From: Eretmocerus hayati
Lineage: Eukaryota > Arthropoda > Insecta > Hymenoptera > Aphelinidae
Direction: 5' to 3'
DNA: 64,000 nt
Assembly: GCA_029851415.1 (NCBI GenBank)
Contig: CM056743.1
Location: 69,036,186-69,100,185 of the forward strand
Below the pieces are notes generated by a model, which was given only the letters and a program-made list of their open reading frames with translations, was not told where the DNA came from and did no database searches. Every line of letters starts with the position of its first letter. The stretch's first letter is position 1. Below are positions 22,434-32,815 of the stretch, in pieces. A program made the translations under genes and the position numbers.

Positions 22434-22449
22434 TTCGTCCTTCGAGCCG
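22434..22449 (+). other. Primer-binding site, tRNA-Tyr type
   Basis: TTCGTCCTTCGAGCCGG directly follows the LTR end. It matches TGGTCCTTCGAGCCGG, the complement of the tRNA-Tyr 3' end, except at the first few bases. The other BEL element in this window uses the same primer. Confidence 0.7.
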
Positions 22450-22529
22450 GATCACCATCTTGGTCACCATCTTGGGCTGGTGACCGAGAAATACCGAGGA
22501 CGTTCATATCAGTCTCGGGCTGATTCGCT

Positions 22530-22812
22530 ATATCAACAACTACGCCATAATCATCGGTCGAGATGGTATTCTCCGAGTTGGAGGCCGATTGAAGCACTCT
22601 AGGCTGCCCTTCTCGCAAAAATATCCTGCGTTTCCTTCCCCATCATCGTGTTACCGAGCTAATCATTGCTCAATTGCACCTGAATTTGTTGCACCCGGGC
22701 ACAAATCTGGCACTCACTGTGCTGCGCCAACAATATTGGATTCTTGGTGCACGAAACCTCGTCCGATCCTATTCCCACAAGTGCGTCATCTGCGTCAGAT
22801 ATCGTGGGAATC
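22530..22812 (+). pseudogene. BEL integrase zinc-binding domain fragment
   Basis: Plus-strand reading gives IIIGRDGILRVGGRLKHSRLP, the conserved DG.LRVGGRL..S block ahead of the integrase. After one single-base frameshift near 22640 come HHRVTELIIAQLHLNLLHPG and then KCVICVRYRG, together the H-H-C-C zinc-binding module. It is too short and too broken to appear as a normal gene. It shows that the surrounding LTR pair is a BEL/Pao derivative and not a solo repeat. Confidence 0.85.
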
Positions 22813-22846
22813 TCATGTAGTTATAATCTCAAATAGATATAATCTC

Positions 22847-23129
22847 AAATAGTTGTATTGTATTGAGTTCGATGTCACCAATACTACAATAGATGTGCGT
22901 GTGCCTTACCTCTTCTCTACAGCTCGCAAAAGCTCCAAATCAGTTCAGCCTTGACCAAGGCCCACAGTGGATCTCCCGTACACGCCCGTACACGCGACGA
23001 TCGCTCATTATATATGCATATATTTATCGACTATCGGCCGATCATATCGACTCAAGTACCTTTTGTGTGTGCCCGCGGATTGTGAGAAAAGTGCATCCTT
23101 GCACGACTGATTTAGTGCACTGAACGCGA
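22847..23129 (+). repeat. Right LTR of the deleted BEL element, first part
   Basis: Follows the left LTR closely up to CTGAACGCGA, where the 9.5-kb element interrupts it. The remaining 160 bp resume at 32655 (GAGTGACAAACTG). The dinucleotide GA is present on both sides of the insert. Confidence 0.88.
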
Positions 23130-23590
23130 CCCGAGTAAAAAGGAATCATGTATGACCATATATGGCCATATCTCGTCATATATGGTCATCCATATATGGT
23201 CATATATGGCCATATATAGTGTGGACATATATGGCCATATATAGCCATACATGGTCATGTATGGTTAAAGATGATCATGGAAGTATGAAGATTCTATTCG
23301 GTAGCTAGCTAGAGCGATTGAACGTGGCAAAAGGCTCACTTTGATCGGATTCGAAAGTAGGATATTAGCCCGGTCTCTGCGAGGGTCTCCGGTAGACCTT
23401 TTGTTGGTCCGTTGGAGATAGCGAGGTAATTGTACCAATGTGGAGATGGTATGTTCCTAAACATTTTCGGCCCAAGGTAGACATTGTGCTTTTGTTCAAA
23501 GCGGAGCTATGCGTTTTTTGAATGATTCATTTCCGGTGTATGTCCGTCGTGCTCTAGTGCCAGGGTGCTAATTCTAAAACTTCTTCGGGG
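23130..23590. repeat. Left inverted arm of the 9.5-kb element
   Basis: The first 130 bp are a minisatellite of TATATGGYCATA words; the rest, from about 23260, is unique sequence repeated inverted at 29971-30295. Confidence 0.88.
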
Positions 23591-24108
23591 TAAAGTGAGA
23601 TAACGTTGCGGTGGTCAATCTAGATTTGATCAGAAATGGCAAAGTTGAGGGAGAGAGGTCGATTTTTGTTGGAAAAGGGGTATAGTGACAATTTTTCGCC
23701 AAGAACTCGAAGAACAACGCGCTTAATCAAACTATTATATAAACACTTTTTTGTCTATCCTCGCAAGATCTTTCAATTTGTAGCGAGTGTTTCTTCTCCA
23801 GAGATACGTTATTTCTGTGACATTGTCTTTGCAGCAAGCGTGAATGTTAGTTTCGTGGCTTGTAGGCTCGAGAATGATGCGTTTGACCAAAACTTCACTA
23901 GGATTTTGTTTTGTTTATCTCAATGGTCTTTCAATTCAGGCTCATGTACTTTTTCCCGTGAGCGACGCATTTCTGAGATATTGACCTTACACTTGTGGTC
24001 GATAGAGGTCACGAACGTGTTTTGGAACATGATTACACTGTAATAAACTTATAGTCAGTATTTCAAACACTGCTTGAAATTAGTCTACAAGCACTGTGCT
24101 TGAATCAA

Positions 24109-24132
24109 TTTTTCAACCACGTGGTTGAAAAA
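24109..24132. repeat. Perfect 24-bp palindrome
   Basis: Arms TTTTTCAACCAC and GTGGTTGAAAAA meet with no spacer around CACGTG. Related CAACCACGTGG-like words recur at 24160-24170 and 25965-26045, so this may be part of a dispersed repeat. Confidence 0.8.
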
Positions 24133-24414
24133 TCGATTCAGCAATGAATTTCAAGCACGTGGTTAAAATCAAGTAACGCGCCTGATTGACTGTCTTAACG
24201 TATTTCAACATACATAAATTTCATGCCAGCTCGAAATCTGTACATCTATTCTGGCACCCAGTGGTCCTGCGGAAATCAACATTTAGCTATGTGATTCGAT
24301 ATTTTGGTATATCTCTCAACTGCGAATTTCGCCCAGAAATCATAGCCAACGACCAGGGTCTTAGTGATGCAGGTCACCGATTGGCCGAACGAATCGTACA
24401 TGAGTTGATTATGT

Positions 24415-25157
24415 CGATGGCCCTGAGTGAAAGGGAACTATCTGAAAACGTAAGACTCGAAAGGAACTATCCAACAATTTTTGTGCAAGGAACTATCTAA
24501 AAATGTTTGCTCAAAAGGAACTATCTGGATATGTCTGATTCGAAAGGAACTATCTATACATTTTTGGCTAAAAGGAACTATCTGAAAATTTTTGTTTCAG
24601 AAAGGAACTATCGGTGAATTTCTAGTTCAGAAGGAACTATCTGTAAATGTTTGGTTGAAAGGAACTATCTGAATTTGTCTGATTCAAAAGGAACTATCTG
24701 CAAGTTTTTGTTTCAGAAAGGAAGTATCTGTGAATTTCTGGTTTGAGAGTCACCAAAAATTTACAGATAGTTCTTTTTGAATCAGACAAATCCAGATAGT
24801 TCCTTTCAACTCTCACGACTCCAGATAGTTCCTTTCAACCAAAAATTTATAGATAGTTCCATCCTGAAACATAAATTTCCTGATAGTTCCTTTCAAATCA
24901 GACAAATCCAGATAGATCATTTTAAGCAAACATTTTTTAGATAGTTCCTTTTACAAAAATTTATAGATAGTTCTTTTCACAGATACTTAGATAGTTCCTT
25001 TTAACCAAAAACTTTCAGATAGTTCATTTTAAACCAGACAAATTCAGATAGTTCCTATCAAGTGAACAAATTCAGATAGTTCCTTTTACAGACATTTTTG
25101 GATAGTTCCCTCCAAGTCTTACGGCTTAAGATAGTTCCGTTTCACTCTGAGCCATCG
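24415..25157. mobile_element. Foldback element built from AAAGGAACTATCTG repeats
   Basis: The left arm carries 11 copies of AAAGGAACTATCTG or variants about every 29 bp (24430-24740). The right arm carries 14 copies in inverse orientation, CAGATAGTTCCTTT (24765-25135). The outer ends match as CGATGGCYCTGAGTGAAA. The linkers between motifs also alternate in type (for example TTTGTTTCAG and GTCTGATTC). There is no coding sequence. The arrangement resembles Drosophila FB and Galileo elements, whose long inverted termini are made of short direct repeats. Confidence 0.9.
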
Positions 25158-26349
25158 GTGTATAGGTGTACCACGACCTACAAGAGCATACAAATCATGA
25201 ATTGTGTAAAACCGGAGAAATGAATTATGAGTTGTATGGCTTCCAATTTCGAAGTTAGATTCTTTAGTGACCACATGCAATATTTTTCGTTTCGAACTGT
25301 TATTAAGAATATGTTGAGGATTATGAATTCCACAGCCTATCAAATACTTTTCAAGATTCCTGATAATCGACTGTTCTCTAGCTGCACATTGGAAAAAATA
25401 TGCAAATTATTTTCTGAAAATCCGCGTACCTGAATGAGTTCTTATTTTGTTGTCACTTACTAAAAATATATGTATGTTTTGTTTATATCCAAAAGCTTTC
25501 AATTTTTCATCCACTGTCTCCCCTGGCATCCCTAAACTTCCTCGCTCAAGCATACAATTCGTGTTGTATACTCGTGGTACATACGTTGGATCAGGTTGAA
25601 GAAAAATTTGCGTATCCATTAGTCGAATGATTTTTTCCACTCGATATCCTATACTATTTTATTGATATGGCACTAAATATCGAAGGAGTTGCCAGAGGTA
25701 TTTTGATAGTTACCTAAGGAGTTCCATCGATATTCCTTAGATTCGAAAAGTTATTGACATCGTCAGTATATTGCCTTAGACGCGGGAAATCTAGGGGAGG
25801 GCACAGTCTCCTAGATTTTTTTTTTTATATATCAAAATTCTTACACCCTTATAACAATTATCGTAGTTTTGTGTTTTGCATGTATATTCGATCAAAGCTA
25901 CAAAGAATCAATATTCTCGGCCGTCCACATTTCAATTATGATTATTAGGTTTCATCCATGTTGGTTGAATTTCAACCACCTGTTTGAATTTGGATTCAAC
26001 GGTGGTTGTACTTCAACCACGCTCTCTTGTATTCAACCCCCGTGGCTGGAAATTTTGGTTGGAATTCATGCACGTAAATACAGTGTACGAAATATTGCAC
26101 TGAACCGAGATGTGTGGCATGAACATTTTTGTATTTACCTCTTCAAGATCTTTCAATTTGTATCCAGATGTTTTCCTTAAGGAATGCTCCCTTCCTGACA
26201 TATATGCCTTGCAGCATGTCGAACCAATTGTCCCGAACCTGCCGCGGCGTTTAACTCGCCGCGAAAATGGTGCGCTTGATGACAATTTTACAAGAACACT
26301 CTTCTGTTTATCTTGGAAAGATCTTTCAACTCTTATTCGAGTGTTTACA
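25158..26349. other. Unannotated interior of the 9.5-kb element
   Basis: AT-rich. Contains GTTGAATTTCAACCACC-type words around 25965-26045. A minus-strand frame at 25407-25640 has no recognised motif. Confidence 0.4.
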
Positions 26350-28964
26350 TTGGACTCTTGTACCCTGCAGTACGAGAGTCCAATAATGCGTAGAAAAAAT
26401 GTCCAGTAGTCATGCGATCAAAATTCTCTAATATAGATCTAAATTTGATTCATCCCGGATGTGAACCGCTTAAACAATAGGAATGCCTAACAGATTCGGG
26501 TGGTGCTTATTTATTTTAGACATTTCATCGCCCAAATTTCGGTTACAAAGTTTGAGAAAACTTTTTATCATAGGTGGTACAGAGATTATGGGCACGAGTT
26601 AGATGGATATCTCGTAGCTGGAGAAGGGAGAGAATATGAAAAATTGTAGCTTCGACTGCTTCCTCACGAGATCAAAATTCTATAAAGTGGGTGGGTCTTT
26701 CGAAATTTACAAAGGTGAACCTACTAAAAATTAGTAATGCTAAGCAGATTCGAATACTGCTTATGAGTTCCCAACTTTTCCTCAACCAGATTCCGAACAG
26801 GAAGTACACAGATAATAGGCACGAGTCAGAACCGTATCTCAATGAATAATTGCACGAAAAATTATGGCTTCGACTGTTCAGTTATGCGATCAAAATTCTC
26901 GAAGGTGGTCAAGTTCTTGGAAAATTCCATACACGAACCTCTCAGAAATTGGTGATACCGAGCAGATTTGGGTTTTGCTGTCTGAGTCTAAATGTTCTAT
27001 CAGTTTAAATTTGATTACGAAGTTCGTAAAAATTCGCATTGAAGGTAAAATTATGAAGAATTGAACCAGTATCCGATAGCTGGGAGATGCAAAAATGTTT
27101 GAAAAATCGTGGGTATGAATGATCAAACCATAATATCAAAATTCTTGTAAGTGAGTGAGCTCTCCTCAAATTCCGCACTCGGATATAACATGACGATTTT
27201 CGATAGGTTTACGTGTGGAATTCTTCAAAAACCTTTGCGCCCCTCTGAAAATAGTGATCTCATTGCGGGGCCGTCAGAATCATAATCTACAAATAATTGT
27301 CTACTCGCCAGGTACGGGTTACTGTTGCGACTAGATTTCACCATTCATTGTGATGCTAACTCATCTCAGACTTTCTAGTCAGATTTTAGCTGACAGGACT
27401 TCCATAATCCAATGTAAAATCGAATCTGCTCGTTGACACCAATCTCTGGTAGAGTCACGTTTGGAATTCACGCAAAACCCACCCATTCTTTGGAAATTTG
27501 ATCCCATGAATAAGCAATCAAAGCTAAAATTGTTTTCAAACATTTTTGCATCTCCCAGCTACTGGGTACCGGTTGAATTTGTGTTCACAATGCACCTTTA
27601 ATGCAAACTTTCCCAAACTTTGTGTTTAAATATGAGCTAACAGAACTTTAAAACTCAAACAGCAGAACTCGAATCTGCTTGGTATCACCAATTTCTGAAA
27701 GGTTCGTGTATGGAATTTTCCAAGAACTCAACCACTTTCAAGAACTTTGATCTCATAACTGAACAGTCGAATCTACAATTTTTCGTGTATTTATCCACGT
27801 CTCTATTATTAGATACTGTTCTGACCCTTTCTATTATCTGTCTATCCATGATGCAAACTTGTATTGGCTTTCCTGTTCAGATTTTGATTGAGAAAATGTT
27901 GAGAACCTAAAAGTAGTATCCGAATCCGCTTGGGATTACCGCTGCCTAGGGGCCGTCCACAAAAGACGTCCGCAGGTTTTTGATGTATTTTGAACCCCCC
28001 CCCCCCTTTGTCACACCGTGTCACATATCATTCGACCCCCCCCCCCTAAAAAGATGTCACAAATTTCATCTACCCCCCCCCCCTTTTCTGGTGAGAATTT
28101 TGATTCGAATAATATCTGGGTATTCAAACGCTTGTACGCTGACAATTCACGAGATACATGATTTCAACGATGAGTTCAATAATTTCCTCAGAGCATTTAC
28201 ATCTGTATAACATATATCTTTGGAAGACAAGACAGGAAGGCATAATTCATCCACAATGCTTAATTAGCTATGATAAAATTCTGTTCTCGTCAACTCATTT
28301 AAAAATTTAACAACATACACAAAGAGAAGAAATATTTCAATATGGAAAAAATCAGTTCAATCTTCAACATATTTATCGAGAAACTCATCTGATTAAGTAA
28401 AATTCAAAATAATATATTCAGACGATCGTTACAATTCTCACAAACTCGGGTATGCGATTTACCGTGTTTGTAATCAAACGAGGCAATACAGGAGCGCACA
28501 AAGCTTGAATCTCGCCTCAAGCTGCCTCCACATAGTCGAATCGTGACGTTCGCGCCAAATTTGAAATATTTCCACTGGTGATTGATATCAAAACTTGACC
28601 GAGAAACGACAACAATCCTAAGATATGGATAATTTTCATAGGACGTCACAGTGCATCGACCCCCCTCCCCCACGTCCTGAAGTGTCACAATTGCGATACC
28701 CCCCCCCCCCTCAATTGCGGAAGTCTTTTGTGAGTGGCCCCTATGATAAAAAATTTTCTCAAACTTTGCAGTCAGAATTTGAGTGATCAAATGTCTAAAA
28801 TTAAAATCCATCACCTGAATCTGCTAGGCATTACTATTGTCTAAAAGGTTTGAATGGGGGATTGTGCAAATTCTGATCTACATTAGAGAATTTTGATCAC
28901 ATGAACTACCACGCAGTTTTCCACGCATCGTTGGACTCTTGTACTGCGAGGTATAAGAGTCCAA
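26350..28964. mobile_element. Composite foldback with hairpin ends and ~235-bp internal units
   Basis: Each end carries a self-complementary hairpin with arms TTGGACTCTTGTAC and GTAYRAGAGTCCAA (26350-26383 and 28931-28964). Inside, the left arm has units marked by GATCAAAATTCT at about 26427, 26667, 26893 and 27133 (spacing 226-240 bp). The right arm holds the same blocks inverted, for example GGTTCGTGTATGGAATTTTC near 27705. The centre is near 27260 once the MITE at 27949-28741 is removed. No coding sequence is seen. Confidence 0.8.
27949..28741. mobile_element. C-tract MITE, TA target duplication
   Basis: The left end GGGGCCGTCCACAAAAGAC and the inverted right end GGGGCCACTCACAAAAGAC form terminal repeats, flanked by TA (27947-27948 and 28742-28743). 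Subterminal runs of 11-14 C residues occur next to TTTGTCACACCGTGTCAC on the left and, inverted, on the right. Elements with this GGGGCC...C-run pattern are widespread in invertebrates. There is no transposase. TA duplication would fit the IS630-Tc1-mariner group. Confidence 0.8.
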
Positions 28965-29110
28965 CAAGCCGATCGATGGACATTCCCACTCGATCATGAG
29001 TTTTCATTGTAAATTCTGAGGCTGGATAATCTATAAAAGAAGATTGGCTAAGCCCCAAAACAATAACAAGAGGATATGGCATTCCAAAACATAACATCAC
29101 TCAACACGTG

Positions 29111-29225
29111 GTACACTCGGCGTCAATGAATAATTTCCAGAACACTGAAAGAACACGCGACCCTAGATTAGAAATGTACGGGTGGGGTGCGTGTTCTGGA
29201 AAATATTCATTGACGCCGAGTGTAC
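29111..29225. repeat. 115-bp hairpin
   Basis: Arms 29111-29145 and 29191-29225 are reverse complements (GTACACTCGGCGTCAATGAA paired with TTCATTGACGCCGAGTGTAC) with one unpaired base, around a 45-nt loop. It may be a tiny foldback element or a precursor-like hairpin; nothing shows that it is transcribed. Confidence 0.85.
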
Positions 29226-30295
29226 ATCGCAAAGAAAAAGAATGCCAAGGAATGTTCACTACAGTGTCTCTCATTTTTCAGCTTTTCTTACTCTTACGAG
29301 CGCCCCCTAGATCATTTCTTTATGACCAAAGGATGAGAAACCCACTTCTATATACACCGAAAAAAAATTTTCAACCATGCCGTCACGAGCCGACATTTTT
29401 CAAAAAAAGATGTCGAAAACACTGAAAATTCCACTGGTCCCAACATGTTTGAGCCTCACGCTAGAACGCCATTGAGGTTTTTGAGTACCCAAATACATCA
29501 TTTCCGTCGTGAGAATTGCTGCTGGATTTGGATTCAAACTGATATTGATGATCAACTGTGACCTAGATCCGAAAAATGGTGATCTTTGCCAACAAAAACT
29601 CGTTTTTGATTATTCTCCCTCGTTCCCTCCCTTACCAGCTATTCAATGATTTACAAAAGCTCTCCAAAATACCTTCTCATATGTGAAACTTCACGAAAAC
29701 CCAAGTTCCGACCCCAGATCTGCGGTGAAAAGTAAGAATTCACACACTGGAAAGTTTTTGGTGAAGTTTTCTGCTCTGGACAAACGGGCACAAATTCATC
29801 CTGGATTTTGGGTAAACCAGCACCTAGGACAGAGCGTGGTATAATCTCGGACTGGGCACTCAGTATGCCCAGTTGCGAAGTATCCGTGCTTGGGCCGAGG
29901 TGCTGATTTATTCAGATTCCAGTATAGATTTGAGCCCATTTTTACAGAATAGCGAACCAACAAAAACTTTTCAGTGCACTGAAGAAGTTTTCGAATGAGT
30001 ACCCTGGCACTAGAGCACGAGGGACATACACCGGAAATTAATTATTTAAAAAACGCATAGCTCCGCTTTGAACAAAAGCACAATGTCCACCTCGGGCCAA
30101 AAATTTTTAGGAACATACCATCTCCACATTGGTGCAGTCACTTCGCTATTTCCAACGGACCAACAAAAGGTCTACTGGAGACCCTCGCAGAGACCGGGCT
30201 AATATCTTACTTTCGAATCCGATCAAAGTGAGCCTTTTGCCACGTTCAATCGCCCTAGCCAGCTATTAAATAGAGTCGTTATACTTTCATAATCA

Positions 30296-31124
30296 CGCGA
30301 GGTAAGTGTACCCAGCTTGCCCCCTTCAAAGGATTTTCTCAACAACCCTAGTCTACCTCAATTTTTTCAACGTACTTTAGCTCATTTCAAAGCTCGTCTC
30401 AAGACCTTCAAAATGAGTTGAAGTACGTCTATTTGACCAAACAGCCGAGCTATCACAATTTTTCCAAAAAGTGATTTTGGAGATTTTGCAGAAGTGTGTA
30501 TCCAACTTGCCCCCATCATCTTGAACAATGTCAATCGGCGATGAAGTGCACAAAATCATTTCCATCCATTTTCATCACCGTGGTATCACATTCGAAGCTT
30601 TTTACCAGTCTAAAACACTCTTCCTGACCTATTTCGCCACGATGAACACGTTCTGAGTGGTGGAAAGTGGTGAGTCGTACTACACGCATTTTCGAGATAA
30701 CCATAGGGAGACGTGTTGGGTATACTCCGATGTTAGCCTTCTCGTTCACCGAATCATCTCCGTGTTTTGCACATAAAGTAGCTCCAGATCGGACTCTTGC
30801 ATTTTTGAAAAGCGTATTTTGGAGGTCTTGCGACAAAGAATCGAATGCGTCGAAGTACGTTGAGATTGGTTCGACCCAAAAAATTTGGCACCGGTATTAC
30901 TGAACGCAAATTTCTCGATAATTCTTTAGCTTTTCAAACATGGAAAATGGAAAAACCACTCTAAGTTATCTGGGGAACGCAGAAATGAATGAGGGTGGAC
31001 CTGAGCCACTTATTTTCTCATATTCTTACTTAACGAACATTGCGCGAAAAATTGCGCGAAGGCCAACGAGTACCCAGTGGTGAAATTGGCAAATGCGGGT
31101 TCCAATCGGGTACAATTATACCTT
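30296..31124. mobile_element. 0.83-kb insertion in the right arm of the 9.5-kb element
   Basis: It interrupts the arm with ATAATCA on both sides (30289-30295 and 31125-31131). Its ends share GAGGTAAGTGTACCC and, inverted, AAGGTATAATTGTACCC, weak terminal inverted repeats. It contains an internal hairpin near 30370-30430 (CGTACTTTAGCTCATTT paired with AAATGAGTTGAAGTACG) and repeated CAACTTGCCCCC words. Non-autonomous DNA element, superfamily unknown. Confidence 0.65.
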
Positions 31125-31151
31125 ATAATCATACATAACCGTATATGGCTA

Positions 31152-31313
31152 TGTTAAGTCCCGAGCGGGTGGGCTCGGGCTAACAAATATATTTAAGTTC
31201 GTTAGAAACAGTCGTATGGGCGGACTGCCCAGTTGCACCTACCTTTTCCTGATTAACAGCTCTGATCCTTTCAGTCCCTTTTTAGATCTCAGCGTATTGG
31301 CGTATTTATATTG

Positions 31314-31347
<34 letters not shown>

Positions 31348-32592
31348 GAAATTATATTTTTGAATATGCTGGATATGCACTTGGTCAGAATGACCTGATC
31401 AGATTTTATGTAACTATTATATTGGATTTTCGTGAATCAGAAAGATAGAGAAATAATTTCAACGTCTATTTAAGAGATGATCAAAGTAATTTTAGATATC
31501 CAGATTTGAACCTTCGAAAATAATCAATTTTGGAATCAATTCAAATATTCAAAGTGAAATCATTAATTCTTCAAATAAGCATGCATTTACAGATTTCTGA
31601 AATGATAAGAATGAATTTTGTGATGGAAATATAAATTTATTAAAAACCCAGTAACAAAATCGAAATCACTCAAGAGAATCAATATAAATATATAATCAGG
31701 CAGGTTGAATTATCTCCTTTTTGATCAGTTAAAGAAGACTGAAGTTTCTTGCAACTTATTCTATGAATGTTAAGAATATAAAACAACTTACAATTAGATT
31801 GTTTCTACAACTACTCGAGAGAAGAGCGGAGTCGTGATGAGTCGGCAGTCCTCTGGAGGCTGGAATTAGTGATTCAGAAGGCCTTGAGGATGAATTATAA
31901 GCTGATCCTACTGCAGCTCAACTTGAGGACAAATTCGGAGCTGGCCCTGCTGCAGCTTTAAGTATGGGTAACGCCACTTCCCAAGTGCGGGATCAAATCT
32001 AACCGTTGGCTCGCCGCTTCTCGAACAAACGCTTTGTCACACTTTTCTAAGGTGTTTGGGCGGAGACAATAGCGCGGACTCAAAAGCTTCGGAAAGAAAA
32101 CTTTGACAGACTGATCGGCGAGCCAACTTTCAGACCCACATTTATAGCCTGGGCCAGCTCGCGTAAATTTTGAAATCATAATTTTGAATTGTGTCAAGCG
32201 TGACCTAATGTCACGCTCAATCGAATAGTTGCGTGACTTATTGTCACGTGTAATGAAAGAATAGCGTGACCCAATGTCACGCGTGATTGGACGGATGGAG
32301 TGACTTATTGTCACGCGTGACATTAAATCACGCTGCCGACAAGACCGACTCCGTTCTCCTTTACAGGAATCTGCATACGATGCATGACGCCACCACATCG
32401 CATATCAACTGTTGCAAGTTATATGAAATGTATCTAAGATAATATGAATGGAATTGATGGAATAATGATAACTCGGTGAATCGGGCGTCTCGTGAATGCG
32501 GGACGCCACACCTCCCCCGTCAGACCATTCTCGTCCCGAGAATGTCACCGGGGTCGGTATTGCGAGAGCTCGCGCAAGCTCGGGACGCCACA
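31152..32592. mobile_element. 1.44-kb probable solo LTR
   Basis: Starts TGTTAAGTCCCGAGC and ends CTCGGGACGCCACA, giving the TG...CA termini of an LTR. It is flanked by a 4-bp duplication GCTA (31148-31151 and 32593-32596), and the 9.5-kb element's arm is exactly restored when it is removed. It holds a TA microsatellite (about 31313-31348) and an array of dyad sites. No internal gag-pol or second LTR was found, so recombination between two LTRs is the simplest origin. The family is unknown; a 4-bp duplication fits Gypsy-like elements. Confidence 0.7.
32198..32332. promoter_or_regulatory. Array of dyad-symmetric GCGTGAC-N5-GTCACGC sites
   Basis: Sites GCGTGACCTAATGTCACGC (32198), GCGTGACTTATTGTCACG (32231), GCGTGACCCAATGTCACGC (32264), a GAGTGACTTATTGTCACGC variant (32299) and an overlapping GCGTGACATTAAATCACGC repeat at a nearly constant 33-bp step. 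The palindromic core TGAC...GTCA suggests binding of a dimeric protein. Its position in a probable LTR fits an enhancer, but that is inference. Confidence 0.6.
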
Positions 32593-32815
32593 GCTATATA
32601 TGGCCATATATGTCCACACTATATATGGCCATATATGATTCCTTTTCATTCGGGGAGTGACAAACTGTGTATTGAGATCGTAAGCTTTAGTAATAAATGT
32701 GATTTTCTGTGAAGTTACACAAAATCTACAAATCACTGGCTTGGATCACCAACCCCGCTCCAGACTCCTCGTCCCCGTGTTTCAACCCCAAGGGAAGCAC
32801 CTTAGCTCCCGAACA

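Larger units (their letters stand above)
23130..32654. mobile_element. 9.5-kb element with long inverted termini and TATATGG-rich ends
   Basis: The left end CCCGAGTAAAAAGGAATCAT and the right end (inverted: CCCGAATGAAAAGGAATCAT) are terminal inverted repeats. They are followed on both sides by many copies of CATATATGGCCATATATGG words. The inverted arms continue for about 460 bp: left 23130-23590; right 29971-30295, 31125-31151 and 32593-32654 once two nested insertions are removed. The arms share TTTTGTTGGTCCGTTGGA and CTCGCAGAGACCGGGCTAAT in opposite orientation. The insertion site in the LTR shows only a 2-bp (GA) duplication. No transposase was found inside; the interior is occupied by foldbacks and a MITE. 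The superfamily is undetermined. Confidence 0.85.
21992..32815 (+). mobile_element. Internally deleted BEL/Pao element with nested 9.5-kb insertion
   Basis: Two direct repeats of about 440 bp flank only about 410 bp of internal DNA. The left copy is 21992-22433; the right copy is about 22847-23129 continuing at 32655-32815, because a DNA element (23130-32654) has split it. Both copies share TTCGATGTCACCAATACTAC near the start and end AGCTCCCGAACA. The internal part holds a primer-binding site and a remnant of BEL integrase, so most of gag-pol has been lost. No clear target duplication was found. An AATAAA lies in each LTR (22312 and 32693 regions). Confidence 0.85.

Noticed and set aside
22043..23123. 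Repeated ~75-residue frames at 22043 and 22893
   Set aside because: These are the two LTR copies of the deleted BEL element, not paralogous genes.
24430..25135. GGAACTATCTG motifs every ~29 bp as a CRISPR-like array
   Set aside because: The motif is short, spacers are similar to each other, and the orientation flips at the centre; it is a foldback element.
28404..28814. 136-residue minus-strand frame as a gene
   Set aside because: It reads through the poly-C tracts and right end of the MITE and has no domain.
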